Below are positions 1 to 6,202 of a stretch of 6,484 bases of DNA, piece by piece. The translations under genes and the position numbers were made by a program. The notes beneath the pieces were generated by a model. It ran no database searches, was not told the origin of the DNA, and worked only from the letters and a program-made list of their open reading frames with translations. Location: positions 1-6,484 of the forward strand of contig JAZRUY010000101.1 of NCBI GenBank assembly GCA_045598845.1, read 5' to 3'. Each line of letters starts with the position of its first letter. Position 1 is the first letter of the stretch. The stretch is from JAZRUY01 sp045598845. GTDB lineage: Bacteria; Verrucomicrobiota; Lentisphaeria; Victivallales; Victivallaceae.

Positions 1-891
1 GTGCAAGGCCGGGGCGGCGGCCGCATAGACGAATTGGGCGGCCGGCCAGCACTGCTTTACCAGCACCGACACCGCGCCTACATCAACGCACATATTTTCA
101 TCCGGGCCGAAATTCCACCCGCGGGCGAATTCCCGTTCCCCGTTAAACAGGCGCCGGCCGAGTTCAAGATAACCGCCCAGCGGTTCGAGCACATGCTGCC
201 ACGGCCGCACCGCCGACGGTGAACGCAGACGGCAGCGGCGCCCGGCGGCCGCCGCCCGCATGATATCCGGCACCAAACGGTCCTCGGCCCAGTCCCCGCC
301 GCCGATCACATTGCCGGCGCGGGCGGAGGCCAGCAAAAGACCGCCGTCATTGAAAAAACTGCGCCGGAAACTCGCCGTCACCAGCTCCTGGCATCCCTTG
401 GAGGCGCTGTACGGATCGTACCCGCCCATCGGATCGTCCTCGGTGTAGCCGGCGGATGTCTCCCGGTTTTCATAGCACTTGTCGCTGGTGATCACTACCG
501 CGGCGCGCACCGAAGGCGCGGTCCGCAAAGCATCGAGCACCCGCGCCGTTCCGTTGACATTCACATCGAATGTTTCCGCCGGTTCGGCATAAGAACGGCG
601 CACCAGCGGCTGGGCCGCCAGATGGAAAACGATTTCAGGTTGGAATTCCCGGACTGTACCGCTGAAAAGGCCGGCGTCGCGCACATCCCCGTAAACCGAG
701 TCGGTTTCCGTATCCAGCAAACTGAAATGCGCCGGTTCCGTCGCCGGCGGAAGCGCGTATCCGCATACCCGCGCGCCCAGCGCGCTCAGCCACCGGCACA
801 TCCAGCTGCCTTTGAAACCGGTATGACCGGTTACCAGCACCCGGCGCCCGCGGTAAATTCCGCCGAAAAATTCCTGTTCACCGGCCGGCAT
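1..891 (-). CDS. rfbG: CDP-glucose 4,6-dehydratase (RfbG type), C-terminus cut by window start
   Basis: NAD-dependent short-chain dehydrogenase/reductase that converts CDP-glucose to CDP-4-keto-6-deoxyglucose in the cytoplasm, the entry step to 3,6-dideoxyhexoses and related surface-polysaccharide sugars. The frame is open from the ATG at 891 to the window edge, giving 297 residues; the family is about 360 long, so roughly 60 are missing. Visible motifs are the Rossmann nucleotide loop VTGHTGFKGSW (residues 20-30), FQPEIVFHLAAQPLVRRSY (83-101), the catalytic TSDKCYEN (135-142), the YxxxK pair Tyr161/Lys165 in YDPYSASKG, RAGNVIGGGDWAEDR (191-205) and RPWQHVLEP (229-237). The TSDK and GHTGFKG forms are typical of RfbG rather than RmlB or GDP-mannose dehydratase. 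The start lies 5 bp after the rfbF stop with only a weak Shine-Dalgarno, which suggests translational coupling; an in-frame GTG at 903 is a less likely alternative. The next enzyme of the pathway, which would decide the final sugar, lies outside the window. Confidence 0.95.
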   Translation of the reverse strand, partial: MPAGEQEFFGGIYRGRRVLVTGHTGFKGSWMCRWLSALGARVCGYALPPATEPAHFSLLDTETDSVYGDVRDAGLFSGTVREFQPEIVFHLAAQPLVRRSYAEPAETFDVNVNGTARVLDALRTAPSVRAAVVITSDKCYENRETSAGYTEDDPMGGYDPYSASKGCQELVTASFRRSFFNDGGLLLASARAGNVIGGGDWAEDRLVPDIMRAAAAGRRCRLRSPSAVRPWQHVLEPLGGYLELGRRLFNGEREFARGWNFGPDENMCVDVGAVSVLVKQCWPAAQFVYAAAAPALH

Positions 892-896
892 AACCG

Positions 897-1709
897 CTAC
901 CACTTGCGCCAGGGAGCCTTGCCGCTCCGCCACAAATCATTGAGCAGCGCATGCTCGCGCTGCGTATCCATGCACTGCCAGAACCCCTCGTGCCGGAAAG
1001 CGGCCAGCTCACCGTCGCGCTGCGCCTCGCTCATCGGCGCCCGTTCCAGATAATCATCCGCCCTGCCGCACAGATAACGGCGCACGAAATCGCTCCGCAT
1101 CACCATGAAGCCGCCGTTCACATATCCGGACACCCGGGCGGGTTTTTCCGTAAAACCGCTCACCAGGTTTCCGTCTATCACCAGTTCGCCGAACCGGCCC
1201 TCCGGATGTATAGCGGTCAAAGTAAGCAATTTTCCGGCACCGCGGTGAAACGCGAGCAGGCGGCCGATATCGACATCAGCCACCCCGTCGCCGTAAGTGA
1301 GGAAAAATTCGTCCGTCTTGTCCAGAATATATTTTTCGGCGGCGATGCGGATTCTTCCGCCGGTCATGGTTTCCGCGCCGGTGTCGGCCAAAGTGATTTC
1401 CCAGTCGGACTCGGGGAATTCCCCGTGCGGGATCACTTCCCCGCGCCCGGGAAGCAAAGTGATATCGGATGCTCTCGCCCTGAGATTCAGAAAATAATCG
1501 GTGAATTCTTCCTTTTTGTACCCCAGGCAAAGCACGAACCGCCGTACGCCGAAAGTGGAAAAATAACGCATGATATGCCATACGATGGGATATTCGCCGA
1601 TCGGCACCATGGGTTTCGGCAGCAGTTCCGTCACATCCCGAAGCCGCGTTCCCTTGCCGCCGCACAGGATCATCAGCGGCGGCATCTCTTTTATTCCGGT
1701 TTCACTCAT
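897..1709 (-). CDS. rfbF: Glucose-1-phosphate cytidylyltransferase (RfbF type)
   Basis: Nucleotidyltransferase that joins CTP and alpha-D-glucose-1-phosphate to give CDP-glucose and pyrophosphate, the first committed step of the CDP-sugar branch. At 270 residues it is close to the usual family length of about 257. Motifs: the nucleotide-binding signature GGKGTRL (17-23), LLPKPMVPIG (29-38) with the substrate lysine Lys32, TYGDGVADVD (138-147) whose Asp141 is the probable metal ligand, GFTEKP (185-190), GYVNGGFMV (195-203), and the family-typical FWQCMDT (243-249) with a second acidic residue, Asp248. The ATG at 1709 is preferred over an ATG at 1736 because it has AGGGA (1718-1722) with 8 nt spacing. 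The 1736 ATG has no spaced Shine-Dalgarno and would lie at the very 5' end of the transcript predicted from the promoter at 1746-1774. It is followed at once by rfbG, whose product uses CDP-glucose, so the assignment is mutually supported. Confidence 0.95.
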   Translation of the reverse strand: MSETGIKEMPPLMILCGGKGTRLRDVTELLPKPMVPIGEYPIVWHIMRYFSTFGVRRFVLCLGYKKEEFTDYFLNLRARASDITLLPGRGEVIPHGEFPESDWEITLADTGAETMTGGRIRIAAEKYILDKTDEFFLTYGDGVADVDIGRLLAFHRGAGKLLTLTAIHPEGRFGELVIDGNLVSGFTEKPARVSGYVNGGFMVMRSDFVRRYLCGRADDYLERAPMSEAQRDGELAAFRHEGFWQCMDTQREHALLNDLWRSGKAPWRKW

Positions 1710-1717
1710 TGCGGTTT

Positions 1718-1722
1718 TCCCT
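1718..1722 (-). promoter_or_regulatory. Shine-Dalgarno of rfbF (decides the start)
   Basis: AGGGA on the minus strand, 8 nt before the ATG at 1709. The alternative ATG at 1736 has only a GCAGG directly abutting it, so this site favours the shorter 270-residue protein. Confidence 0.7.
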
Positions 1723-1745
1723 GAACTGGTTGTCATCCTGCAGTA

Positions 1746-1774
1746 ATAATATCATGCTATACGGGAATTGTCAA
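1746..1774 (-). promoter_or_regulatory. Near-consensus sigma70-type promoter upstream of rfbF-rfbG
   Basis: The -35 box TTGACA (1769-1774, 6 of 6 to consensus), a spacer of exactly 17 bp, and the -10 box TATTAT (1746-1751, 5 of 6) preceded by TGA, the TGn of an extended -10 element. Transcription would start near 1738-1740, leaving a leader of about 30 nt before the rfbF ATG at 1709. It lies in the only sizeable gap between the glycosyltransferase and rfbF, so it most likely makes rfbF-rfbG a separate transcription unit. I see no convincing operator. Confidence 0.8.
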
Positions 1775-1832
1775 CCCTCGCGCCGGGGAGCGCAACCCGC
1801 CGATTGTTGTTGCATAGAAAAACGATTGTAAT

Positions 1833-3008
1833 TTACCGTCCGGCCCGGCCGGATTTCAGATTCAGCAGTTCGGCATACTCGCGTTCCAGAATATCGCACA
1901 TCCGGCGGCTGTCGAACATCTCCACCACCATTGCGCGGCCGTTTTCCCCCATCGCGCGCATCGCGGCCGGGTCGGAAAGCAGTTCCGCCGTGCGTTCCAC
2001 CACGCCGGAGACATCGCACGGCTCAACGCAATAACCGGTGCGGCCGTCGAGAATCACCTCGGGAGTGCCGTCCAGGCGGAAACCTACCGCCGGAATACCG
2101 GATGCCAGCGCCTGCACCACCGAACGCGGCAATCCCTCGCGCAGGGACAGATGCCAAAGCAAATCCGCCTGCGACAAATAGCGGTGCACTTCCCCCGGCG
2201 GAATCAGACCGGCGAAAAAAACTTTTCCGGCCATTCCCAGCCGCGCGATGTCGGACGACAGTTGCTCATACATGGGGCCGTCTCCGATAATCAGCAGCCT
2301 GACATCAGGGAAACGGCGCATAATCTCCGCGGCCGCCGGAATCACATACTCATAGCCTTTCTGCGGGAAAAGCCGCGCCAGAGTGGCTATCACGCGCACA
2401 TTCCCGGATATACCGAGGGATTCCCGCAAAGCGGCGTCGCGTTCCGAACCGGCGAAACGCGCTGTTTCCATGCCGCTGTAAACCACGCGGTATTTCCCGC
2501 GCGGGGCAATGCCGTAGGCTACGCACTGATCGATCATCGCCTGAGCCACTGCGAAAATACGGTCGCACCGGGCGGCGGCGATACGCTCGGCGGCGATGTA
2601 AAAGCGGTCCTTAAAACCGCGCGCATAAGAGCTGAAGGCCTGCCCGTGAACAGTATGAACCACCACCGGCACCCCGGCGGCGCGGGCGGCGAGACGGCCG
2701 ATAATACCGGCCTTGGAACTGTGAGTATGCACCACATCGAATTTCCGGGAAGCGAAAAAACGTTTAAGGGCATAATAGGCGCGGAGATCACGGAACGGGG
2801 AAATATTCCGGATCAGGTCGGGCATTTCAACCAGTTCGAAATCCGGAAGTCCGCCGGTTTTGGTCAATAAATTCCCCTCGCGCCCGGGCGACGGGCCGGT
2901 AACCAGGGTAACCTCATGTCCGCGCGCTGTTCCTCCGGTAACACTGAGCAGGGTGTTTTCCTGCGCGCCGCCGACAATCATGCGCGTAATCACATGGCAG
3001 ATACGCAT
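1833..3008 (-). CDS. Family 4 glycosyltransferase (GT-B fold)
   Basis: Predicted retaining glycosyltransferase of 391 residues that moves a sugar from a nucleotide-sugar donor to a glycan or lipid-linked acceptor at the cytoplasmic face of the membrane; donor and acceptor cannot be read from sequence. The N-terminal acceptor domain begins MRICHVITRM with the glycine loop IVGGAQ (11-16), then DVVHTHSSKAG (91-101) and VVHTVHGQAF (117-125). The C-terminal donor domain has the phosphate-binding RLFPQKGYE (212-220, Lys218), LLIIGDGP (238-245), and the E-x7-E region REGLPRSVVQALASG (290-304), where the second Glu is replaced by Gln299, followed by GTPEVILDGRTGY (314-326). There is no signal peptide or membrane helix. 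The ATG at 3008 is chosen because it has GTGAGG 6 nt upstream; in-frame ATGs at 3023 and 3032 would overlap comEC and lack a better site. Tight spacing to comEC implies one transcript. A role in surface-glycan synthesis is inferred from the family and the CDP-sugar neighbours. Confidence 0.9.
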   Translation of the reverse strand: MRICHVITRMIVGGAQENTLLSVTGGTARGHEVTLVTGPSPGREGNLLTKTGGLPDFELVEMPDLIRNISPFRDLRAYYALKRFFASRKFDVVHTHSSKAGIIGRLAARAAGVPVVVHTVHGQAFSSYARGFKDRFYIAAERIAAARCDRIFAVAQAMIDQCVAYGIAPRGKYRVVYSGMETARFAGSERDAALRESLGISGNVRVIATLARLFPQKGYEYVIPAAAEIMRRFPDVRLLIIGDGPMYEQLSSDIARLGMAGKVFFAGLIPPGEVHRYLSQADLLWHLSLREGLPRSVVQALASGIPAVGFRLDGTPEVILDGRTGYCVEPCDVSGVVERTAELLSDPAAMRAMGENGRAMVVEMFDSRRMCDILEREYAELLNLKSGRAGR

Positions 3009-3014
3009 TGCAGA

Positions 3015-3020
3015 CCTCAC
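3015..3020 (-). promoter_or_regulatory. Shine-Dalgarno of the glycosyltransferase, containing the comEC stop codon
   Basis: GTGAGG on the minus strand, 6 nt before the ATG at 3008. The comEC stop TGA (3017-3019) lies within it, an arrangement typical of translational coupling between adjacent cistrons. Confidence 0.7.
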
Positions 3021-5083
3021 CATTCCCGACAACTTATTTCCGCCAGATTACTGTACGGAAGCAGTAAACTGCGGATTTTTCCGGATGAAACGGATAAATG
3101 ACAGCCGCCGTCATCCGTGAAAACCGATATGTTCCGGTCATTAAAATTAAACCCGCCGCCGGAATATACAAACGAAAAGCCGTTTTTTTCGGAAATTAAA
3201 GCGGATGTTTCCGAAGCGGCCCGCACCGGAATGCCGGTATCCGCCAGTTCCGCGGCGGCATTGCGCAGCAGCCGTTTCCCGGTACCGCGCGGCAGAATAA
3301 TTTCCCCGATATGAAAATCCCCGCATAAAGCGCGGATACCGGCGTATTCCGCTTTCTTTCCGGAAGTCAGGTAAACCGACTCCAAAGACGTAACCCCGCG
3401 GTCCAGCAAAAATTCACGCCAGGCGGAGGATATTCCGCCGCCGGGAGCGTTTATCAGTATATTGCCGCCGCCCGGCGGACAAAGCAGCAGCGACGGCACC
3501 GGTTCCCCGCCGCCGAAACCGATTGCCATAACCGGGGGCTGCAGATACGGCGCGATGCACCACCGGAAAGGGAAAAAAAGCAATAGAAACAGCAGCCCGG
3601 CATACAGCAGCCGGTACCGGCATCGGAAAAAAAGAACCGCGGCGGCGAACAAAACGGCATAAAACAATACGGTTTCAACCGTCCCCGGGCGCACCGCCGG
3701 CAACCGCCCTAATTCCGCGGCCATACCGGTGACGGAAACCAGAATGCGGAAAGCATATTCCAGCAGCGCCGCGCAAACCCTGCCGGCCGCGGGTATCCGG
3801 CCGGCCGTCAGTTTGACCAGTGCCAGCAGCCAGAGCGGCGGCCCGGCGGCCAGCAGAATCAGATTGACCGGTACCGACCAGAGCAGAAAACGGCCGCGCG
3901 AAGCGGTTGAAATCCCGGCTCCGCCGCAGAATGCGATAATACAGGCGGTTGCCGGCATGACCATACGGCGGTATATGCCGGACCGTTTGGCCGCGGCGCG
4001 GCGGAAATCCCCCGGCATGCAGCGGAAAGATTCCCCGGCGAGCCGTTCCAGGCGCCCGGCGGCGGCCGAGCCGGCAAGAAGTATCCCGGTGATTACGAAA
4101 GAATACTGAAAGCCGGTATCGCCGAACCAGCCGGGATTAAAAAGCAGCAGCGAAGCCGCCGCCGCGGCAAGGGCGTCGGCGCAGGGGATCCACCGTAATC
4201 CGGATTTGGCCAAAAGAGTAACCGCTATTAAAAGCAAAGCCCGCACCGCCGGCGGATTGGCTCCGGTTGTAATCACATACAGTGTCAGCAGTGCAAGTAA
4301 GATCCGGTAACGGTGCGGAGAACGGACCGGACGCAAAATAAACAGCAGCAGCAAAGCCAGAGTGCCGACATGCATGCCGGACACTGAAAAAAGATGAATG
4401 GTGCCGGATTCAAAAAAATTCCGGCCGGACTCCCGGTCGACTCCGCCGGAAATGCCGAAAAACAGCGCGGCGCATAAACCGGCGGCGCGCCGGTCGGAAA
4501 TTCCCCGGAGCAACTCGCCGAGCAGCCGGTCGCGCCAGCCGCACAATACCGGGCGCCATCCGGTTGCCCCGCCGGCCCGGCGGAACCGGCGCAGTTTAAA
4601 TTCCAGCCGGCATCCGTCCGCCTCGAGTTTGTCCGCCGTGCGGAAACCGCGGGACGGCATAACTCCGCCGTTGAACAGAACATATCCTGGCGATGCAGGG
4701 GAAAGCACCCCGTCGGCAATCAAAATATCGCCGCAGGCGATTCCGCAGGGGTGTTCGCCGCCCCAGGAAATCATCACATTCCGGGGAAACCGCTCCGGAA
4801 CCGCGGAACCGGAAATTTTCAACAGTTCGGCCCGGGTAAAAGACGGAACGGGAAGTTCCGCAACTCCGGAAACCCGGGTATCTGTAACCAGCAACTCGGC
4901 GGAGACACTGCGCGGACGGCCGCCGGGAAGCAGGGTTTCCAATGCGGATGCGTCAGAAAACAGGCAGGGGATGCCGATACGCAGCAGCATAAGCAGCATA
5001 CCGGCCGCGGCTATCCCGAGACTGCGCCGGGAACGCATAAGCGCCGGTAAAACGGCAACCGCCGCCGCGGCGGCATATTTCAA
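3017..5083 (-). CDS. comEC: ComEC/Rec2-family DNA-uptake channel protein with a degenerate metallo-beta-lactamase domain
   Basis: Inner-membrane protein that in competent bacteria passes single-stranded DNA into the cytoplasm. The span given is 688 residues from a TTG. An N-terminal helix (21-38) is followed by a DUF4131-like soluble domain (about 50-165). The Competence domain (about 185-500) has several membrane helices and the signatures FFESGTIHLFSVSGMHVG (223-240), NPPAVRALLL (276-285) and FNPGWFGDTGFQYSF (315-329). The C-terminal domain (about 517-680) aligns in position with the usual metallo-beta-lactamase domain but lacks its metal ligands: YLTSGKKAEYAGI (571-583) stands where THxHxDH is expected. 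The start is unsure. The frame stays open upstream to 5263 and encodes FTREIGG and then a helix-like PGTAFAAGTAAVLCVC that looks like the family's first transmembrane segment, yet no ATG, GTG or TTG is available there. Length and domain order fit comEC. In non-competent lineages the role of this family is unclear. Confidence 0.9.
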   Translation of the reverse strand: MKYAAAAAVAVLPALMRSRRSLGIAAAGMLLMLLRIGIPCLFSDASALETLLPGGRPRSVSAELLVTDTRVSGVAELPVPSFTRAELLKISGSAVPERFPRNVMISWGGEHPCGIACGDILIADGVLSPASPGYVLFNGGVMPSRGFRTADKLEADGCRLEFKLRRFRRAGGATGWRPVLCGWRDRLLGELLRGISDRRAAGLCAALFFGISGGVDRESGRNFFESGTIHLFSVSGMHVGTLALLLLFILRPVRSPHRYRILLALLTLYVITTGANPPAVRALLLIAVTLLAKSGLRWIPCADALAAAAASLLLFNPGWFGDTGFQYSFVITGILLAGSAAAGRLERLAGESFRCMPGDFRRAAAKRSGIYRRMVMPATACIIAFCGGAGISTASRGRFLLWSVPVNLILLAAGPPLWLLALVKLTAGRIPAAGRVCAALLEYAFRILVSVTGMAAELGRLPAVRPGTVETVLFYAVLFAAAVLFFRCRYRLLYAGLLFLLLFFPFRWCIAPYLQPPVMAIGFGGGEPVPSLLLCPPGGGNILINAPGGGISSAWREFLLDRGVTSLESVYLTSGKKAEYAGIRALCGDFHIGEIILPRGTGKRLLRNAAAELADTGIPVRAASETSALISEKNGFSFVYSGGGFNFNDRNISVFTDDGGCHLSVSSGKIRSLLLPYSNLAEISCREW

Positions 5084-5208
5084 GACCGGCGGCAGCGACG
5101 GGTCGCAGACGCACAGGACGGCAGCCGTTCCGGCGGCGAACGCGGTTCCGGGGCGCAGCCGGGAAGACGATGCGGTCCGGCCGCCGATTTCGCGGGTAAA
5201 TGCCGTTT

Positions 5209-6126
5209 TTACTCCCAGAACAATCTGGCGGAAAGGTCGCCGACCGTAACCATACCGGCGAATTTACCGGTAACATCGACAACCAGCAGAGTATTTACAT
5301 TTTCCATCAAGAACAATTTGGCCAGCTGCACCGCCGGAACATCCATGCTCACCCGCACGACTTTGTCCAGATCACGCATCACGTCTCCCGCCTTGATATC
5401 CCCGGCATTGCTCAGCATTTCGGCGAAAGGCTGAAACCGGTATATCGGGGAAAGGTCCTCCATCCAGAGCAGATGCTCCGGCAGACTGTGGCGCAGCAAA
5501 TCGCCGTGAGAAATGATTCCGCGGAGATCCCCTTCGCTGTCCAGCACCGGCAGTTCATCGGCGCCGGAAGCGGCGAAAGCGCCGATAACCGCTTTAAGAT
5601 CATCCTGTTCCCTTACCGTGACGACTCCGGTGCGCATAATATCGCGCACCCGCAGATAATCCGGGACTTCCGCGGCGCCTTTCAGGCAGCGCAGCATATC
5701 TTGCGGAGTCTCCTGCTCGCACAGCCTTTCCACCCCGTCTTTGAACGCGCCCGCCAAAGCGGAGAGAATCTGCAAATGCAGGGCGGGATCATCTCCGGGA
5801 GTGAGAAGCAGCACGATCAGATGAGCGGGATCGAGTTCTTCCACCCCGAAACGGATACCCGGCTTGCTGGTGGCGATCGCCCCCACCGGACGCTGCAGAC
5901 CGTTCAGGCGGGCATGCGGCATGGCAACCCCTTTCGCGATCAGAGTCGGGAAACGCTCTTCGCGCTCCGCCACCTGCCGGAGAATCACCCCGATGTCCAG
6001 ACCGGATTCGCCGGCCAGCGCCGAGGCCAGAGCGCGGATAACCTCATGTTTGGAACCGGCTGAGGTATGGCAGATAATATTGCGGGAACTCAAATAACTG
6101 CTGAAATCCAGTTTTCCGTCCGACAT
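5209..6126 (-). CDS. PTS EIIA (fructose/nitrogen type) domain fused to two CBS domains
   Basis: Cytoplasmic regulatory protein of 305 residues. The EIIA type-2 domain (about 8-150) keeps the phosphorylation site in AKGVAMPHAR (64-73, His71) and the second conserved histidine, His117, in PALHLQILSAL. CBS domain 1 covers about 158-214 (RDIMRTGVVTV, ELPVLDSEGDLRGIISHGDLL) and CBS domain 2 about 246-303 (KAGDVMRDLDKVV, LLVVDVTGKFAGMVTVGDL), joined by a linker of some 30 residues. EIIA domains accept phosphate from HPr or an Npr-like protein; CBS pairs commonly bind adenine nucleotides or derivatives. The fusion therefore looks like a sensor joining PTS phosphorylation with energy status rather than a sugar transporter subunit, since no EIIB or EIIC gene lies here. 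The target is unknown. The ATG at 6126 has AAAGGA with 9 nt spacing. The stop at 5209-5211 lies within the extended comEC frame, so the two genes probably abut or overlap. Confidence 0.9.
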   Translation of the reverse strand: MSDGKLDFSSYLSSRNIICHTSAGSKHEVIRALASALAGESGLDIGVILRQVAEREERFPTLIAKGVAMPHARLNGLQRPVGAIATSKPGIRFGVEELDPAHLIVLLLTPGDDPALHLQILSALAGAFKDGVERLCEQETPQDMLRCLKGAAEVPDYLRVRDIMRTGVVTVREQDDLKAVIGAFAASGADELPVLDSEGDLRGIISHGDLLRHSLPEHLLWMEDLSPIYRFQPFAEMLSNAGDIKAGDVMRDLDKVVRVSMDVPAVQLAKLFLMENVNTLLVVDVTGKFAGMVTVGDLSARLFWE

Positions 6127-6135
6127 TTTACCGTA

Positions 6136-6141
6136 TCCTTT
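6136..6141 (-). promoter_or_regulatory. Shine-Dalgarno of the EIIA-CBS gene
   Basis: AAAGGA on the minus strand, 9 nt before the ATG at 6126. It is the strongest Shine-Dalgarno in the window. It lies in the 76-bp AT-richer gap 6127-6202, in which I found no convincing -35/-10 pair and no terminator hairpin. Confidence 0.7.
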
Positions 6142-6202
6142 CTGTTTTACCGCCTTAAATCTTCTCTACACTGATAAAACGATTTTGAACATATACGCCT
6201 GC

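Larger units (their letters stand above)
1710..1832. other. Intergenic region between the glycosyltransferase gene and rfbF
   Basis: This 123-bp gap holds the rfbF promoter and Shine-Dalgarno. The part nearer the glycosyltransferase stop contains a short T-run on the minus strand (near 1817-1821) but no strong hairpin directly before it, so I do not call an intrinsic terminator. No small gene is supported here. Confidence 0.6.

Noticed and set aside
951..1724. Long open frame on the plus strand opposite rfbF
   Set aside because: It is antisense to a gene with clear family motifs. Its translation has no recognisable domain and is rich in His, Arg and Pro, as expected from the complement of GC-rich coding DNA.
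1839..1853. Perfect 6-bp inverted repeat (TCCGGC, 3-nt loop) near the glycosyltransferase 3' end, considered as a terminator
   Set aside because: It lies inside the last codons, and the nearest T-run on the transcript is about 17 nt beyond the stem, so it does not form a normal intrinsic terminator.
2151..2870. Open frame on the plus strand opposite the glycosyltransferase
   Set aside because: Antisense shadow of a well-supported GT4 gene with no recognisable motif.
4398..5249. Open frame on the plus strand opposite comEC
   Set aside because: Low-complexity Arg/Ser/Pro translation antisense to the comEC N-terminal half; a by-product of third-position GC bias.
4953..5282. Minus-strand frame overlapping the comEC start and EIIA-CBS end, considered as the true comEC N-terminus through a frameshift
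   Set aside because: Its translation is Arg/Pro-rich with no membrane helix, whereas the comEC frame itself continues upstream with a convincing hydrophobic helix.
5200..6063. Long open frame on the plus strand opposite the EIIA-CBS gene
   Set aside because: It mirrors the EIIA-CBS frame. The minus-strand protein has intact domains and a good Shine-Dalgarno; the plus-strand product shows no family features.
6127..6202. Possible promoter in the gap upstream of the EIIA-CBS gene
   Set aside because: The best pairing (TTCAAA with TAGAGA, 15-bp spacer) is too weak and badly spaced to call.
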